Origin: an uncultured Verrucomicrobia subdivision 3 bacterium
Lineage (GTDB): Bacteria > Verrucomicrobiota > Verrucomicrobiia > Limisphaerales > UBA8199
DNA: 64,000 nucleotides
Assembly (NCBI GenBank): GCA_903913865.1
Contig: CAIWMU010000181.1
Location: forward strand, 1 to 64,000
Reading direction: 5' to 3'
Shown here: positions 9,403-18,149 of the stretch, one piece after another
Layout: each line of letters begins with the position of its first letter
How positions within the stretch are numbered: the stretch's first letter is position 1
Translations under genes and position numbers: made by a program
The notes under the pieces: generated by a model
What the model was told of the DNA's origin: nothing
What the model saw: only the letters and a program-made list of their open reading frames with translations
The model's database searches: none

Positions 9403-10140
9403 TTATTCGGCAACCACCTTGGCGTCCTCAATGAGGACGTCATACTTGTAACCGGCACCGAAATCCTTGTCCAAAGTGATGTTGCCGGTGACGAGGATGG
9501 TATCCCCAACCTTCACCTTGGCATCCGTGGTCACCACAAGGTCATCAGTCCCCTGGCTGCCCGTGCCGTCCCGCAGGTGGATCCAGTTCTTGCCCATGAT
9601 CATCGCGCTGTATTTTGCCACCTTGCCACGGATCACAACCTTCTGGCCGCCAAGCTTCTCCTTGGCTCCGAACACCTCGGCCACCGTTTTGCCTCCCGGG
9701 GCCTTCTTCAGTCCCGCGAAATCAAGCTTGGCGCTTGCAGCAGGTTTCGCGGATCCGGAGGCACCACCAATCGGCGGATGGTCCTTGGGCAGTTCGCCCA
9801 TCTTGGGATCAACGACCGGCACCACCCCGTTCACGACCACGTTGCCGGTGAAATAGACCACGTCAAAATCGCGGTTCATCGATTTGCTGTGGTAGTTCGG
9901 CATCGGCATGCCCCCGGCGATGGCCGCCTTGTCACCCACCTTGACCGTGAAGGTCGGTGCCGCAGCCCAGACCTTTTTCTTGCCGGTGTCGATCCGGATG
10001 TAGGTGTAGCCCGCAGTATTGGTGGTCTCCAGCACCTTGCCGGTGAAACCCTGCTCTTCACCGGCACCCGGGGTTTGGCACAAGCCTGTGTGCGCCGCAA
10101 AAAGGATGCAACCTGTCAAAAAAATATTCTTCAATTTCAT
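9403..10140 (-). CDS. Exported tandem OB-fold-like protein of unknown function
   Basis: 245 residues from MKLKNIFLTG, with a signal peptide of about 21 residues ending near GLCQ; an ATG three codons earlier is possible. Two similar small beta-barrel-like halves are visible. The first (about 28-105) contains GKVLETTNTAGYTYIRIDTGKKKVW and VKVGDKAAI. The second (about 155-245) contains KVVIRGKVAKYSAMIMGKNWIHLRDGTG and VKVGDTILVTGNITLDKDFGAGY. They are joined by a Pro/Gly/Ala linker. This resembles periplasmic OB-fold proteins found next to nitrite-reductase (NrfJ-like) genes, but no partner is nearby and no function can be assigned. A strong terminator follows it. Confidence 0.75.
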   Translation of the reverse strand: MKLKNIFLTGCILFAAHTGLCQTPGAGEEQGFTGKVLETTNTAGYTYIRIDTGKKKVWAAAPTFTVKVGDKAAIAGGMPMPNYHSKSMNRDFDVVYFTGNVVVNGVVPVVDPKMGELPKDHPPIGGASGSAKPAASAKLDFAGLKKAPGGKTVAEVFGAKEKLGGQKVVIRGKVAKYSAMIMGKNWIHLRDGTGSQGTDDLVVTTDAKVKVGDTILVTGNITLDKDFGAGYKYDVLIEDAKVVAE

Positions 10141-10311
10141 ATCAGTCATTCACAGGGGAATCGGATCGCGCAATCCAGGGACATCCTGGCACAACCCCGC
10201 CGCCCCAACCGTCCCTAATCTATCCCAGCCAACCGGAACGGACAAGGCAATAGGAAACCCCTGCAAAATGCCCCCGGCTCCCGGTCACCGCACCCGGCAA
10301 AGACCCCCGAC

Positions 10312-10745
10312 CGGCTCCAAAGCACGAAGGTTCATGGACCATACCTCCGTCTGCCCTCCTTTTTCCCTTCTTCGTGGCTTCGTGCCTTCGTGTGAGCCAA
10401 AAACCCGGCCGGGGGTTGAGCGGAGCGCCACCCCCGGAACCCGCGCACAGGGGACACGACCCCGGCAGGGGCCCCATGTCGGCTCCAAGGCATGAAGGCC
10501 AATGGACTGAACCTCCGTCTGCCCTCCTTTTTCCCTTCTTCGTGGCTTCGTGCCTTCGTGTGAGCCAAAAAACCGGCCGGGGGTTGAGCGGAGCGCCACC
10601 CCCGGAACCCGCGCACAGGGGACACGACCCCGGCAGGGGCCCCGTGCCGGCTCCAAAGCACGAAGGTTCATGGACCATACCTCCGTCTGCCCTCCTTTTT
10701 CCCTTCTTCGTGGCTTCGTGGCTTCGTGTGATCCAAAAACCCGGC
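10312..10745. repeat. 168-bp tandem repeat, about 2.6 units
   Basis: Units begin at 10312, 10480 and 10648 with a spacing of exactly 168 bp. Each full unit contains a CCTCCGTCTGCCCTCC block, a CTTCGTGGCTTCGTG block, and a hairpin in which CCGGGGGT pairs with ACCCCCGG around TGAGCGGAGCGCC-like bases. The third unit is cut before its hairpin. Open frames run through it on several strands only because 168 is a multiple of three. Parts of the hairpin block recur near 28760 and 29030, so it belongs to a dispersed family that has been amplified here. Confidence 0.85.
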
Positions 10746-10822
10746 CCTGCGGGAAATGAACACCTCCACTGGACATACCCCTTTTTGCATGGGATCATAT
10801 GCCCAAACCAATCACAAATTAC

Positions 10823-11608
10823 ATGCGTAAGAATCAAATCACCTTCAGCATCGCTGTCGCCGCCACAATCTTTGGCCTCGCCGCCCGTGCGGATGACCTT
10901 GAACAACTCGCCGGAAAATGGTCCGTCAAAAAGACCAGCGAGCAGGGCCAGAGCTACACCCAGACCATGGCGGTGAACAAGGACAAATTCACCTTCGAAA
11001 TGCTGGATGCGGATCGCCAGGTGGTGATCCATGCCGAGGGGCAGATCAAGGTGGAAAAGCTCGGCCCGTTCAGCGTGGTCCACTCCACAAATATCCGTGG
11101 CGGCAGTTCAGCCGACAACATGCAGGAGATTTCCGAGGAATATCATTCCATCTACAAGCTCGAGGGTGACACCTGGACCATGGCCGCGAACTTCGACTCC
11201 GCCCACATGGGGCAAAAACCCTCGATCAACGTTTACGAGCGCACCAAGGAAACCGCCAGTGCGGGAACACTCGTCATCGACGAAATCGAAATGGCCGACA
11301 CACCCCAGACTTCCACCTGGTTTATTTGCCTCGAGGCGACGGTGAACGGGGTGACCCAGAAATACAACATCTCCGGCAAGGAATACGACAAAAACCAGGT
11401 CACCATCCCCCTGGCTCTCGAACTGCCCAAGGCCAAGGCCGGGGAAAAGTGCTCCTTCAAGGTCCAGCTGGATGATGTGGAGCCGGACGTCTGCACCGAC
11501 GAGATCGACAACCGCAGCGTCGGCGAGTTCACGATCAGCGCGAAGGGCGAGCAGTCCTACAAGCCGGAGGACCATTGGCGCTACACCATCCGCTGGCACC
11601 TGAAGTAA
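10823..11608 (+). CDS. Exported lipocalin-like two-domain protein of unknown function
   Basis: 261 residues from MRKNQITF, whose first 23 residues form a signal peptide ending ARA; an ATG eight codons earlier would add a polar leader. The first half (DLEQLAGKWSVKKTSEQGQSY..., then KFTFEMLDADRQVVIHAEGQIKV) looks like the lipocalin-like fold of small secreted Planctomycete and Verrucomicrobial proteins that begin with a LxGxW motif. The second half (TWFICLEATVNGVTQKYNISGKEY) is a separate beta domain. It starts about 80 bp after the 168-bp repeat array and converges with the URO-D gene at 11664. Function unknown. Confidence 0.75.
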   Translation: MRKNQITFSIAVAATIFGLAARADDLEQLAGKWSVKKTSEQGQSYTQTMAVNKDKFTFEMLDADRQVVIHAEGQIKVEKLGPFSVVHSTNIRGGSSADNMQEISEEYHSIYKLEGDTWTMAANFDSAHMGQKPSINVYERTKETASAGTLVIDEIEMADTPQTSTWFICLEATVNGVTQKYNISGKEYDKNQVTIPLALELPKAKAGEKCSFKVQLDDVEPDVCTDEIDNRSVGEFTISAKGEQSYKPEDHWRYTIRWHLK

Positions 11609-11625
11609 CCAGCCGGAATCTCACC

Positions 11626-11657
11626 GCCGCCCCAGGGCGTTCATCGCCCGGGGCGGC
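11626..11657. terminator. Hairpin between convergent genes, possible bidirectional terminator
   Basis: GCCGCCCC-A-GGGCG pairs with CGCCC-G-GGGCGGC across a TTCAT loop, lying between the stop at 11608 and the convergent stop at 11664. The stem is strong but has no T-run on either side, so termination is plausible rather than shown. Confidence 0.4.
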
Positions 11658-11663
11658 TCCGCA

Positions 11664-12950
11664 TCAACGGGTCGCACTGTCGCGAATGGCCCGGAACATC
11701 GCCTCCACATTTTCGATTGGGGTGTTCCCCTGGATGTTGTGGATCGCATCAAAAACAAATCCCCCATCCTGGTTGAAGATCCGGATCCGCTCGCAGACCT
11801 CCGTGTAAACCTCCTCCGGCGTCCCGAATGCCATCGTTTTCTGGGTATCCACCCCACCGCCCCAGAACACCAGATCCTTCCCGAACTCACGCTTCAGCCG
11901 AACGGGATCCATATCTGCCGCCGAGCATTGGACCGGGTTCAAAACATCGAAACCGGCTTCGATGAATTCCGGCAACAGTTTGTAAACGGAACCGCAGGAA
12001 TGGATGAAGGTCTTCCAGCCTGACCGGCGGTGGATCAGGTCGTTGATCTGTTTGTGGAACGGCTTGTAGAGGTCCCGGTAGTCCGCCACCGAGATAAACG
12101 GCCCGCGCTGGGTGCCAAAATCGGTTCCCGTGATCAACGCCACCTGCACCGTGTCCCCGAACAGATCAATCAGCGTCTCCAGATTCTGCAGCGCATAGGC
12201 GCACTGCCTCTCAAACACCTCCAGCACATAACCCCGCCGCGTTTTGGTGGAGACATACCACTCCGCAATGTCCCGAATCCCCTTGGGCCGTTTCAAAAAG
12301 GGTGCCGGCACCAGTGCGATATCCCCGAAAGCCGATCCGGGAATGATCAGAATCGTCCCATGGTCTCCCCGCTCCTGAAACCAGCGTTTCTTTGTCTGAA
12401 AGTAAGCCACGTCCTCAGCCCCCAGCAGCCCGAATTCCTCAAGATTATCGGCCGGATCCAACCGGTCCTCATCGATCGGTTCCTGCCGCACAATGGCGTC
12501 GAAAAAGTAGCCATTCGCCGGCATGTGCCCGCTGGGGCTGGCGCTGGTGTCCCCCTCGGGATGCATATGCCAGCCACCGTCCGGTGCGGGGGTCAGGTTG
12601 AATGTGCCGGGAACCAGACAAGGTGTGCCATCCGGCATCGTGAACGGTTTCCAATCCTTCTGTTCGGTGCCGAAGATTGATCTGCGCGGCAGCACACCAA
12701 TCACATCAATCCCCAGCGCCGCCCTCAATTCGTCATCAATCTCCCCAAGCATCTGGTAGGGCTCAATCACCTTCACCGGCTCGCTCCGCTTTCCAAGGAG
12801 CCGCTCCCGCAACTGGTGCACGGTGCAGACGTTCATCCCGGTGACGAACGTCGCGCCGAAGTCCACACAGACCCGGTCCGGCTGCCGGTGTTCAAGGGTG
12901 GCCTGAAGCCTCTCCCGCGCGCTCATTCCTGGCTTTTGTGATCCATTCAT
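11664..12950 (-). CDS. URO-D superfamily protein, methyltransferase-like
   Basis: 428 residues from MNGSQKPG, chosen because AGAGG lies a suitable distance upstream. Features of the superfamily are SARERLQATLEHRQPDRVCVDFG at the N-terminus, LIDLFGDTVQVALITGTDFGTQ, and FIHSCGSVYKLLPEFIEAGFDVLNPVQCSA. The HSC and VQC residues sit where the zinc-binding His-x-Cys and Cys of corrinoid methyltransferases of this superfamily lie, though this is not proof. The final strand-turn (DLVFWGGGVDTQKTMAFGTPEEV) is typical. It is the last gene of a minus-strand operon after the sugar porter (19 bp gap) and the secreted carbohydrate-associated protein. Its role is therefore probably in catabolism of an imported, perhaps methylated, sugar; this is inference. 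Confidence 0.82.
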   Translation of the reverse strand: MNGSQKPGMSARERLQATLEHRQPDRVCVDFGATFVTGMNVCTVHQLRERLLGKRSEPVKVIEPYQMLGEIDDELRAALGIDVIGVLPRRSIFGTEQKDWKPFTMPDGTPCLVPGTFNLTPAPDGGWHMHPEGDTSASPSGHMPANGYFFDAIVRQEPIDEDRLDPADNLEEFGLLGAEDVAYFQTKKRWFQERGDHGTILIIPGSAFGDIALVPAPFLKRPKGIRDIAEWYVSTKTRRGYVLEVFERQCAYALQNLETLIDLFGDTVQVALITGTDFGTQRGPFISVADYRDLYKPFHKQINDLIHRRSGWKTFIHSCGSVYKLLPEFIEAGFDVLNPVQCSAADMDPVRLKREFGKDLVFWGGGVDTQKTMAFGTPEEVYTEVCERIRIFNQDGGFVFDAIHNIQGNTPIENVEAMFRAIRDSATR

Positions 12951-12969
12951 AAATTGACCTCTCTGTTCC

Positions 12970-14427
12970 TCATTTTGACCCGCCCGCCCAGCACTGCTCA
13001 ATTTCCTCAAGCGACCTCCCCTTGGTTTCAGGCACGGCCCGCCAGACGATCAGAATGAGGAGCAGGCAGAATCCGCCGTAAACATAGAACGGGAAGGCGT
13101 GGTTGAACTCCCGGACGAACCAGGACCCTTTGGCATCCATCATCGGAAAGGTCTGGGTCACCACGTAATCCGCCACCCACAAAAAGAAGGTCGCAAGCCC
13201 AAGGGCCCGCCCGCGCACCGCCGTTGGGAAAATTTCCGAGAGGATCACCCACACCACAGGCCCCACGGAAAGCCCGAAGCAGGCGATATACAGGACGATG
13301 AAAAACAGCATCCAGCCACTCGCCGCACCCGGATCCGTCATCCGCTGGGCCATCGCCCCCATCGCAAACAGGCTGATCCCCATCCCTGAAGTCCCCACCA
13401 GCATCAGGGGTTTCCGCCCCCACCGGTCCACCGTCGCAATCGCAATCAACGTAAAGAGCACCCCCGCGCCGTTGATGATGATCTGCTGCAACAACCCGGC
13501 ATCCACCCCTGTGGATGCGCTTAGATTCTTGAAGATCGTCGCACCGAAATAGAGGAACACATTGATGCCGGTCACCTGCTGCAGAATGGCAAGACCAATG
13601 CCCACCAGCAGCGGCTTGCGCAGCCGCCCGGAGAACAAATCGCCCCACGTCCCCTGCCCCACTTCAAGCCCCGCCTTGATGCTCGAGAATTCCGCCGCTG
13701 CAAATTCCCGCCCGCCCACGCGGTCCAGTATCTCCAGGCTCTCCTTCTCCCGGCCCCGCTCCAGCAGCCAGCGGGGGCTTTCCGGGATTCGGAACAGCAG
13801 CAGCGCAAAGACCACCGAGGGGGCGATTCCGGTCGCGAACATCCACCGCCAGCCGGTCGCCGTCAGCCAGGCCTGCACCTCCGGCGTCGCCGGATCCCCC
13901 TTCGCATGGGCGATCATGTAGTTCACAACAGAGGTGGCCGCGATGCCCCCGACAATGGCAATCTGGTTCACCGCCACCATCCGGCCCCGGATGTGCGCCG
14001 GGGTGATCTCCGCGATATACATCGGCGTGGTGATAGATGCGATGCCGATGCCGACTCCGCCCAGGAATCGGAACAGGATGAACATCTGGATGTCGTTCGG
14101 GATCGCCGTCCCGATGGCCGAGGCGAGGAACATTGCGGCGGCCAGAAACATCGCAGGCTTCCGCCCGAACCGGTCGGAAAGCGGCCCCACCATCAGCACC
14201 CCCGCAGCGCAGCCGATCAGCACGCAGCCCGAGGCCCATCCCTTCATCAGGTCGCTCAGTCCGAACAGCGCCGTCAACGGTTCAATCGCCCCCGAGATCA
14301 CCCCTGTGTCATACCCGAACAACAGCCCCCCGAGCGTCGCCACGAGGCAGATCGGGATCAGGTAGTTGAGGTTGGTCCGCATCCCTCCCCTGGAGGTTGT
14401 TTCGGCGTTGGAGAATCGCGATGTCAT
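12970..14427 (-). CDS. MFS sugar porter (XylE/AraE-type sugar:proton symporter)
   Basis: 485 residues with twelve predicted membrane spans and the sugar-porter signatures in order: GGLLFGYDTGVISGAI in TM1, GPLSDRFGRKPAM in loop 2-3, AEITPAHIRGRMVAVNQ, PESPRWLLERGR before the central loop, DRWGRKPLM in loop 8-9, and VPETKGRSLEEIE at the end. The start ATG overlaps the stop of the upstream gene (ATGA), supporting translational coupling and this start. It imports a monosaccharide with protons across the cytoplasmic membrane. Together with the flanking secreted protein and URO-D protein it makes a three-gene sugar-use operon; the sugar is not identifiable. Confidence 0.93.
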   Translation of the reverse strand: MTSRFSNAETTSRGGMRTNLNYLIPICLVATLGGLLFGYDTGVISGAIEPLTALFGLSDLMKGWASGCVLIGCAAGVLMVGPLSDRFGRKPAMFLAAAMFLASAIGTAIPNDIQMFILFRFLGGVGIGIASITTPMYIAEITPAHIRGRMVAVNQIAIVGGIAATSVVNYMIAHAKGDPATPEVQAWLTATGWRWMFATGIAPSVVFALLLFRIPESPRWLLERGREKESLEILDRVGGREFAAAEFSSIKAGLEVGQGTWGDLFSGRLRKPLLVGIGLAILQQVTGINVFLYFGATIFKNLSASTGVDAGLLQQIIINGAGVLFTLIAIATVDRWGRKPLMLVGTSGMGISLFAMGAMAQRMTDPGAASGWMLFFIVLYIACFGLSVGPVVWVILSEIFPTAVRGRALGLATFFLWVADYVVTQTFPMMDAKGSWFVREFNHAFPFYVYGGFCLLLILIVWRAVPETKGRSLEEIEQCWAGGSK

Positions 14428-16574
14428 GGTGATTTTCCCGAAGTCCCGGCTTTCTTACCCGGCAGCAACCGCACCTCCTGCAGGCACATGCCATACCGGC
14501 TGCCCGCAGGCCGCGATTGAAATTTGATCCCGCCCCAGCCGGAACTGAAGTTTGCCGCGTAGCACAGCCACACGGTCCGCCCATCCGCGCTGATGAACTT
14601 GGAGGGAATGTTCACAAAATAGGCCTGCTCCCCGAACCGGCGCATATAGGTCACCAGTTTCCACGGCCCCGTCATCCGGTCTGACTCCAGGATATAGGTG
14701 TTGAAATAGTGAACCGTGTTGCCCCCGTCGGTCACGCACATCAAATACTTCCGCAACGGCGCGTCATAGGTCATCGTCACGCACCCCATGTTGTCCCGCC
14801 AGGCTGCGGTGGGCTTGATCCTGCCAAACTCCCGCGCCCACTCCGCCCCCGCCTTCCGGCCTCCCCCGGTGAAATATTCATACTGCGTCGCATCGTTCAT
14901 GGTCCCGATGCCCGGAGTTACCCGCGCCAGATAAATCTCATCCCCGGTGATCCAGCTGTTGTAGGCAAACCGGCGGTTCCGCCCATCGGAGGCCCCATGC
15001 CCGACGAGGTACGCTTTTCCATCCGGCGAATGCTCCAATTCCCGGCCCAGATCAACAAAATGGGGCGACCCCATCTTCACCGGTTCACCGTTCAAGGCCG
15101 ATTCCCCGAACAACGGCTTTTCAGGTGTGCACGGGGGTTGCGACCAGGTCCTCCCGAAATCGAGGGATTGGCGGAACCCCACAAACGGCCCCAGCCATGG
15201 CCAGTTGTAGTTGATCCCGTCCCGGGGCACCCCGCCGGAGGGATGCAGGCAATAGGTCCCATAATACCAGACCCCCTTGTAAACGAGACTCCCGCACGGG
15301 TAACGCCCCGCATACGGCGAGGGATCCGATTTATAGACCGCCTCATCCACCACCTTGAGCTGCAACGGGTCATCCCCGATGATCGTCGCATTCCCGGTCG
15401 TCGCCTCCTTCCCGCTGGACCCGGCCTGGAGCCCGTTCACGTTCCCATCCGTCCATGGGGAATAGAGATTCCCATCCTCAGCCCAGGAGGGATACCAGGT
15501 GTCCGCCCCTGTGAATTCGGCATGGCGCCCGGTGAAGGCGATTCCCGCAATGGCATCCGATTGGGGGAAGGGACAATCGGCTGGCGGATCCGAGGGCCAC
15601 GCGGCACTGAACGCCATGCTGCGAACGGCGAGCGTCCCCTTCCCGCCCCGGCCATCACTCTCAGCCCGGAGCAACAGCGCCTCCACCCTGCCTGCATGCA
15701 ATGGGGGATCAAACGCCGTGAAAGGGATCGAAACCGCCTGCCAGATATCCCCCCGGGAAAGGCCGATGCCCCGGCTCCAGTGCCTCACCCCGGCCCCATC
15801 CTCCATCCCCAGGGAGAAGGCGAACCCTTTAGGCGCAGCCATCTGAACCGCGAGGTGCGCCATGCCGCCCCCGATCTGCACACCCCCGACCTTGAACCTG
15901 GCCTCCAGCCCGGGCCGGGGAGGCACGGGACCAAAGACCACACGATCCACATTGCAGCAAAAATCACCCCCGTTTGCAGCCAGATCCCCGGCATCCACCT
16001 GCAGCTTCACCGTTCCGGCCAATTCACCCCGCCAATGCTCCTCAACAAACGGCACATACCATCCGGCTGTGTCCCGGAATTTGACCGTTCCCACCCTCGC
16101 TGTTCCCACATACAGTCCACACTGCTTCCCCGACCCGGTGCCGTTGTTGTAGAAAAGGGTCAGCTCATGGCTGGCAGGCACGTTCTCAAAAACAATCGCA
16201 TGGCCCGCAACCCGCCCGAAATTTCCAACCGCCGCACCGCCGGAGGCGTTGGCCGCATCCGCGTAGGTGCCTGGCCCCAGGAGGCGTGCCGCCTCAGCCT
16301 CCCGGTTCGCGGCGGAAAGGTCCGGCCCGAAATCAAAATCGAACGAGACACCCCGGCCTCCCCCGAATTCCCTGCCGGAAATCACAACCGGCTTCGAAGC
16401 CTTGGCACCCCCCTCCACCACCACATTCCCGACCCCCTCACCGACCCGTCGCTTTTCCCAGGGTCGGGACTCCTCCTTGATGCCCCCGGCCCACGCCCAT
16501 ACCTGGGTGAATAGCAACAAGGCAACCGACGCAACGGTTGCACAGCCAAAGGTGTGAATTGGCAGGGTGGTCAT
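14424..16574 (-). CDS. Large secreted carbohydrate-associated protein (beta-sandwich plus propeller-like domain)
   Basis: 716 residues from MTTLPIHTFG, which begins a signal peptide ending AWA; the extra 18 codons upstream lack signal features. Residues about 60-215 look like a carbohydrate-binding beta-sandwich (ELTLFYNNGTGSGKQCGLYVGTARVGTVKF). From about 330 to the end the sequence looks like a five-bladed sialidase/GH43-type propeller: TWYPSWAEDGNLYSPWTDGNVNG, GSLVYKGVWYYGTYCLHPSG, MGSPHFVDLGRELEHSPDGKAYLVGHGA, YDAPLRKYLMCVTDGGN. It is similar in feel to DUF4185-type domains. A glycoside hydrolase or lyase activity is plausible but no catalytic residues can be named. It is the first gene of the operon with the sugar porter and URO-D protein. 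Confidence 0.75.
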   Translation of the reverse strand: MTTLPIHTFGCATVASVALLLFTQVWAWAGGIKEESRPWEKRRVGEGVGNVVVEGGAKASKPVVISGREFGGGRGVSFDFDFGPDLSAANREAEAARLLGPGTYADAANASGGAAVGNFGRVAGHAIVFENVPASHELTLFYNNGTGSGKQCGLYVGTARVGTVKFRDTAGWYVPFVEEHWRGELAGTVKLQVDAGDLAANGGDFCCNVDRVVFGPVPPRPGLEARFKVGGVQIGGGMAHLAVQMAAPKGFAFSLGMEDGAGVRHWSRGIGLSRGDIWQAVSIPFTAFDPPLHAGRVEALLLRAESDGRGGKGTLAVRSMAFSAAWPSDPPADCPFPQSDAIAGIAFTGRHAEFTGADTWYPSWAEDGNLYSPWTDGNVNGLQAGSSGKEATTGNATIIGDDPLQLKVVDEAVYKSDPSPYAGRYPCGSLVYKGVWYYGTYCLHPSGGVPRDGINYNWPWLGPFVGFRQSLDFGRTWSQPPCTPEKPLFGESALNGEPVKMGSPHFVDLGRELEHSPDGKAYLVGHGASDGRNRRFAYNSWITGDEIYLARVTPGIGTMNDATQYEYFTGGGRKAGAEWAREFGRIKPTAAWRDNMGCVTMTYDAPLRKYLMCVTDGGNTVHYFNTYILESDRMTGPWKLVTYMRRFGEQAYFVNIPSKFISADGRTVWLCYAANFSSGWGGIKFQSRPAGSRYGMCLQEVRLLPGKKAGTSGKSP

Positions 16575-17554
16575 ATGGCAACCGCATCCTACCCATCCCA
16601 CACGGGACAGGGAAACAACTAAATCCACAAACAGCAGGGTAGATGCATGAAGGCTTCAACCGGACCTCCGGCAGCAGAGCGTGGGGAAGGCGGCGATTAC
16701 GGATTACCAATCGGGGGGGACGGCACGACCCTGTTGCAGAGGGTGGATTGCGGCCTTTGCACACCCGCACATTCGTGAGGGCTGCAAGCCCGGCATGTGG
16801 TACTTCGCCCGGGCGGGATCGGCTTGCCGGAGGGGAACGCGCATTTGGGAGGGCTGTAAGCCCGGCATGCGATACTTCACCCGGGCGGGATCGGCCTGCT
16901 GGAGGGGAACGCGCGTTTGGTAGGGCTGTAAGCCCGGCATGCGATACTTCACCCGGGCGGGATCGGCCTGCTGGAGGGGAACGCGCGTTTGGTAGGGCTG
17001 TAAGCCCGGCATGTAATAGACCGGGCTGGAGGCCCGGGTGGAATGTCCCCTACGAAATAATCCCGAGCCCTGCAGGGGCGACACGATGTTGCACAGGGGA
17101 GCAAACGGAGTGTGGGGGGAGCGAACCGGAAGGAACCCGTTGAATGAACAGATGCGCGGGAATAAATTTAACGGTGTGGGGTGGGGAGTGGTGTAGGTTC
17201 CGCCCCTCCAGGGCGGGGATGTTTTATGGTTTGCATACCCGGGCCTCCAGCCCGGGCTTTAACATTTTGCCCTTACAGGGCAGTTGGATGCTGCTCGGAC
17301 ACCCAGCCATTATTACACGCTCCTCACCGGGCGGGCTGCAAGCCCGGCATGTTGTAGCCTGGGCTGGAGGCCTGGGTGGCCCACGCCTAAGTACCCATTA
17401 TAACTACATATACTGTCGTACCCACTTGAGTCTGCGCTATCTCATCCAAAATGCATGGGAACTGCCGGGGCGGTTGCCTTCCTTGTGATTGTCGGAATCG
17501 ATCCCGCTTGTCCGATGTCACGACGTGCAATCCCTCGTCGGCTGCGTGCAGTTG
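16575..17554. other. Gene-free intergenic stretch rich in repeats
   Basis: 980 bp without a credible gene. It contains the 72-bp tandem array at 16779-17010 and, further right, scattered copies of its hairpin core (GGGCTGCAAGCCCGGCATG near 17333, and AGCCCGGG-type palindromes near 17030, 17250 and 17360). An open frame of 166 codons spans the tandem array only because the unit length is divisible by three. Confidence 0.7.
16779..17010. repeat. 72-bp tandem repeat, three full units and a partial fourth
   Basis: Units start at 16779, 16851, 16923 and 16995, spaced by exactly 72 bp. Each begins with a short palindromic GGGCTGTAAGCCC hairpin, followed by CGGCATGCGATACTTCACCC and a CGGGATCGGCCTGCTGGAGG block. 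The second and third units are nearly identical and the first has diverged, suggesting recent expansion by slippage or unequal recombination. Confidence 0.85.
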
Positions 17555-17824
17555 TCAGCCGCCAGATTGTGGTGGTGCAAATTCATCCTTCGAAACCCGG
17601 CCCCGTAACAGGAGCAACGTCGGCGTGAAGGTGAGAATGTATGCGCCCGCTGCCCACAGCAAGGATGTGAGGTCCTCGTCCTGACCATGATGATCCATGA
17701 CGTAGAACAGAGATCCGTCGGGCAAAGTGCGTGGGTTCGTCTCATGAAGCACGGCAAAGGCGACACTCCACGCAATTATGGCGCTTCCAGATCCGACAAT
17801 AAGTGCTGTGTGAAGTGGTTTCAT
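17555..17824 (-). CDS. Small membrane protein, unknown
   Basis: 89 residues from MKPLHTALIVG. Two hydrophobic segments (about 5-26 and 56-76) flank a soluble loop (ETNPRTLPDGSLFYVMDHHGQDEDL), and the C-terminus is hydrophilic. The open frame extends upstream, but the extension is arginine-rich and carries no signal. It has no recognisable relatives and no operon partner. It lies among repeats, so it could be spurious; the clean two-span topology is the main support. Confidence 0.45.
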   Translation of the reverse strand: MKPLHTALIVGSGSAIIAWSVAFAVLHETNPRTLPDGSLFYVMDHHGQDEDLTSLLWAAGAYILTFTPTLLLLRGRVSKDEFAPPQSGG

Positions 17825-18149
17825 AGGCTCACCAACAACCAAAGTTAAGCGGCGTCTTCGCTGGAAAGCAAATCTCCTATCACCGTGTCCGGAGGCAAAA
17901 CCTACCTCCATCGCGCCGACATCCTCGTGCCAATCGAATGCATCAATCAACGGGCACTCACAGTTTCAAAATTCTGTAACCATCAGGATCCAGAGGCAAG
18001 TCGTGTATGGCCCGTAGCGAAAGCCTGCGCACAACCTTGCCATCCCGCAAAATATGAACCGCCCGAACGCGCTCGGGCCTCCAATCTGCGACCTTGATGT
18101 TTCCGAATACATACACAGGGCAACCATTCACCACCATATCTCGCCAAGG
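17825..18149. other. Intergenic region, no gene seen
   Basis: 325 bp between two minus-strand genes. Nothing coding, no repeat of the local families and no convincing terminator were found. Confidence 0.4.

Noticed and set aside
10220-11083. 287-codon minus-strand frame through the 168-bp repeat
   Set aside because: It exists because the repeat length is divisible by three; it also runs antisense into the lipocalin-like gene. No domain and no start context.
14709-16514. 601-codon frame antisense to the secreted carbohydrate-associated protein
   Set aside because: Pro/Arg-rich shadow frame; the opposite strand has signal peptide, coupling to the next gene and domain-like motifs.
16643-17143. 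166-codon frame through the 72-bp repeat, giving a 24-residue protein repeat
   Set aside because: The opposite strand is open too, the unit starts with a palindrome, and the composition is not protein-like; judged to be non-coding repeat.
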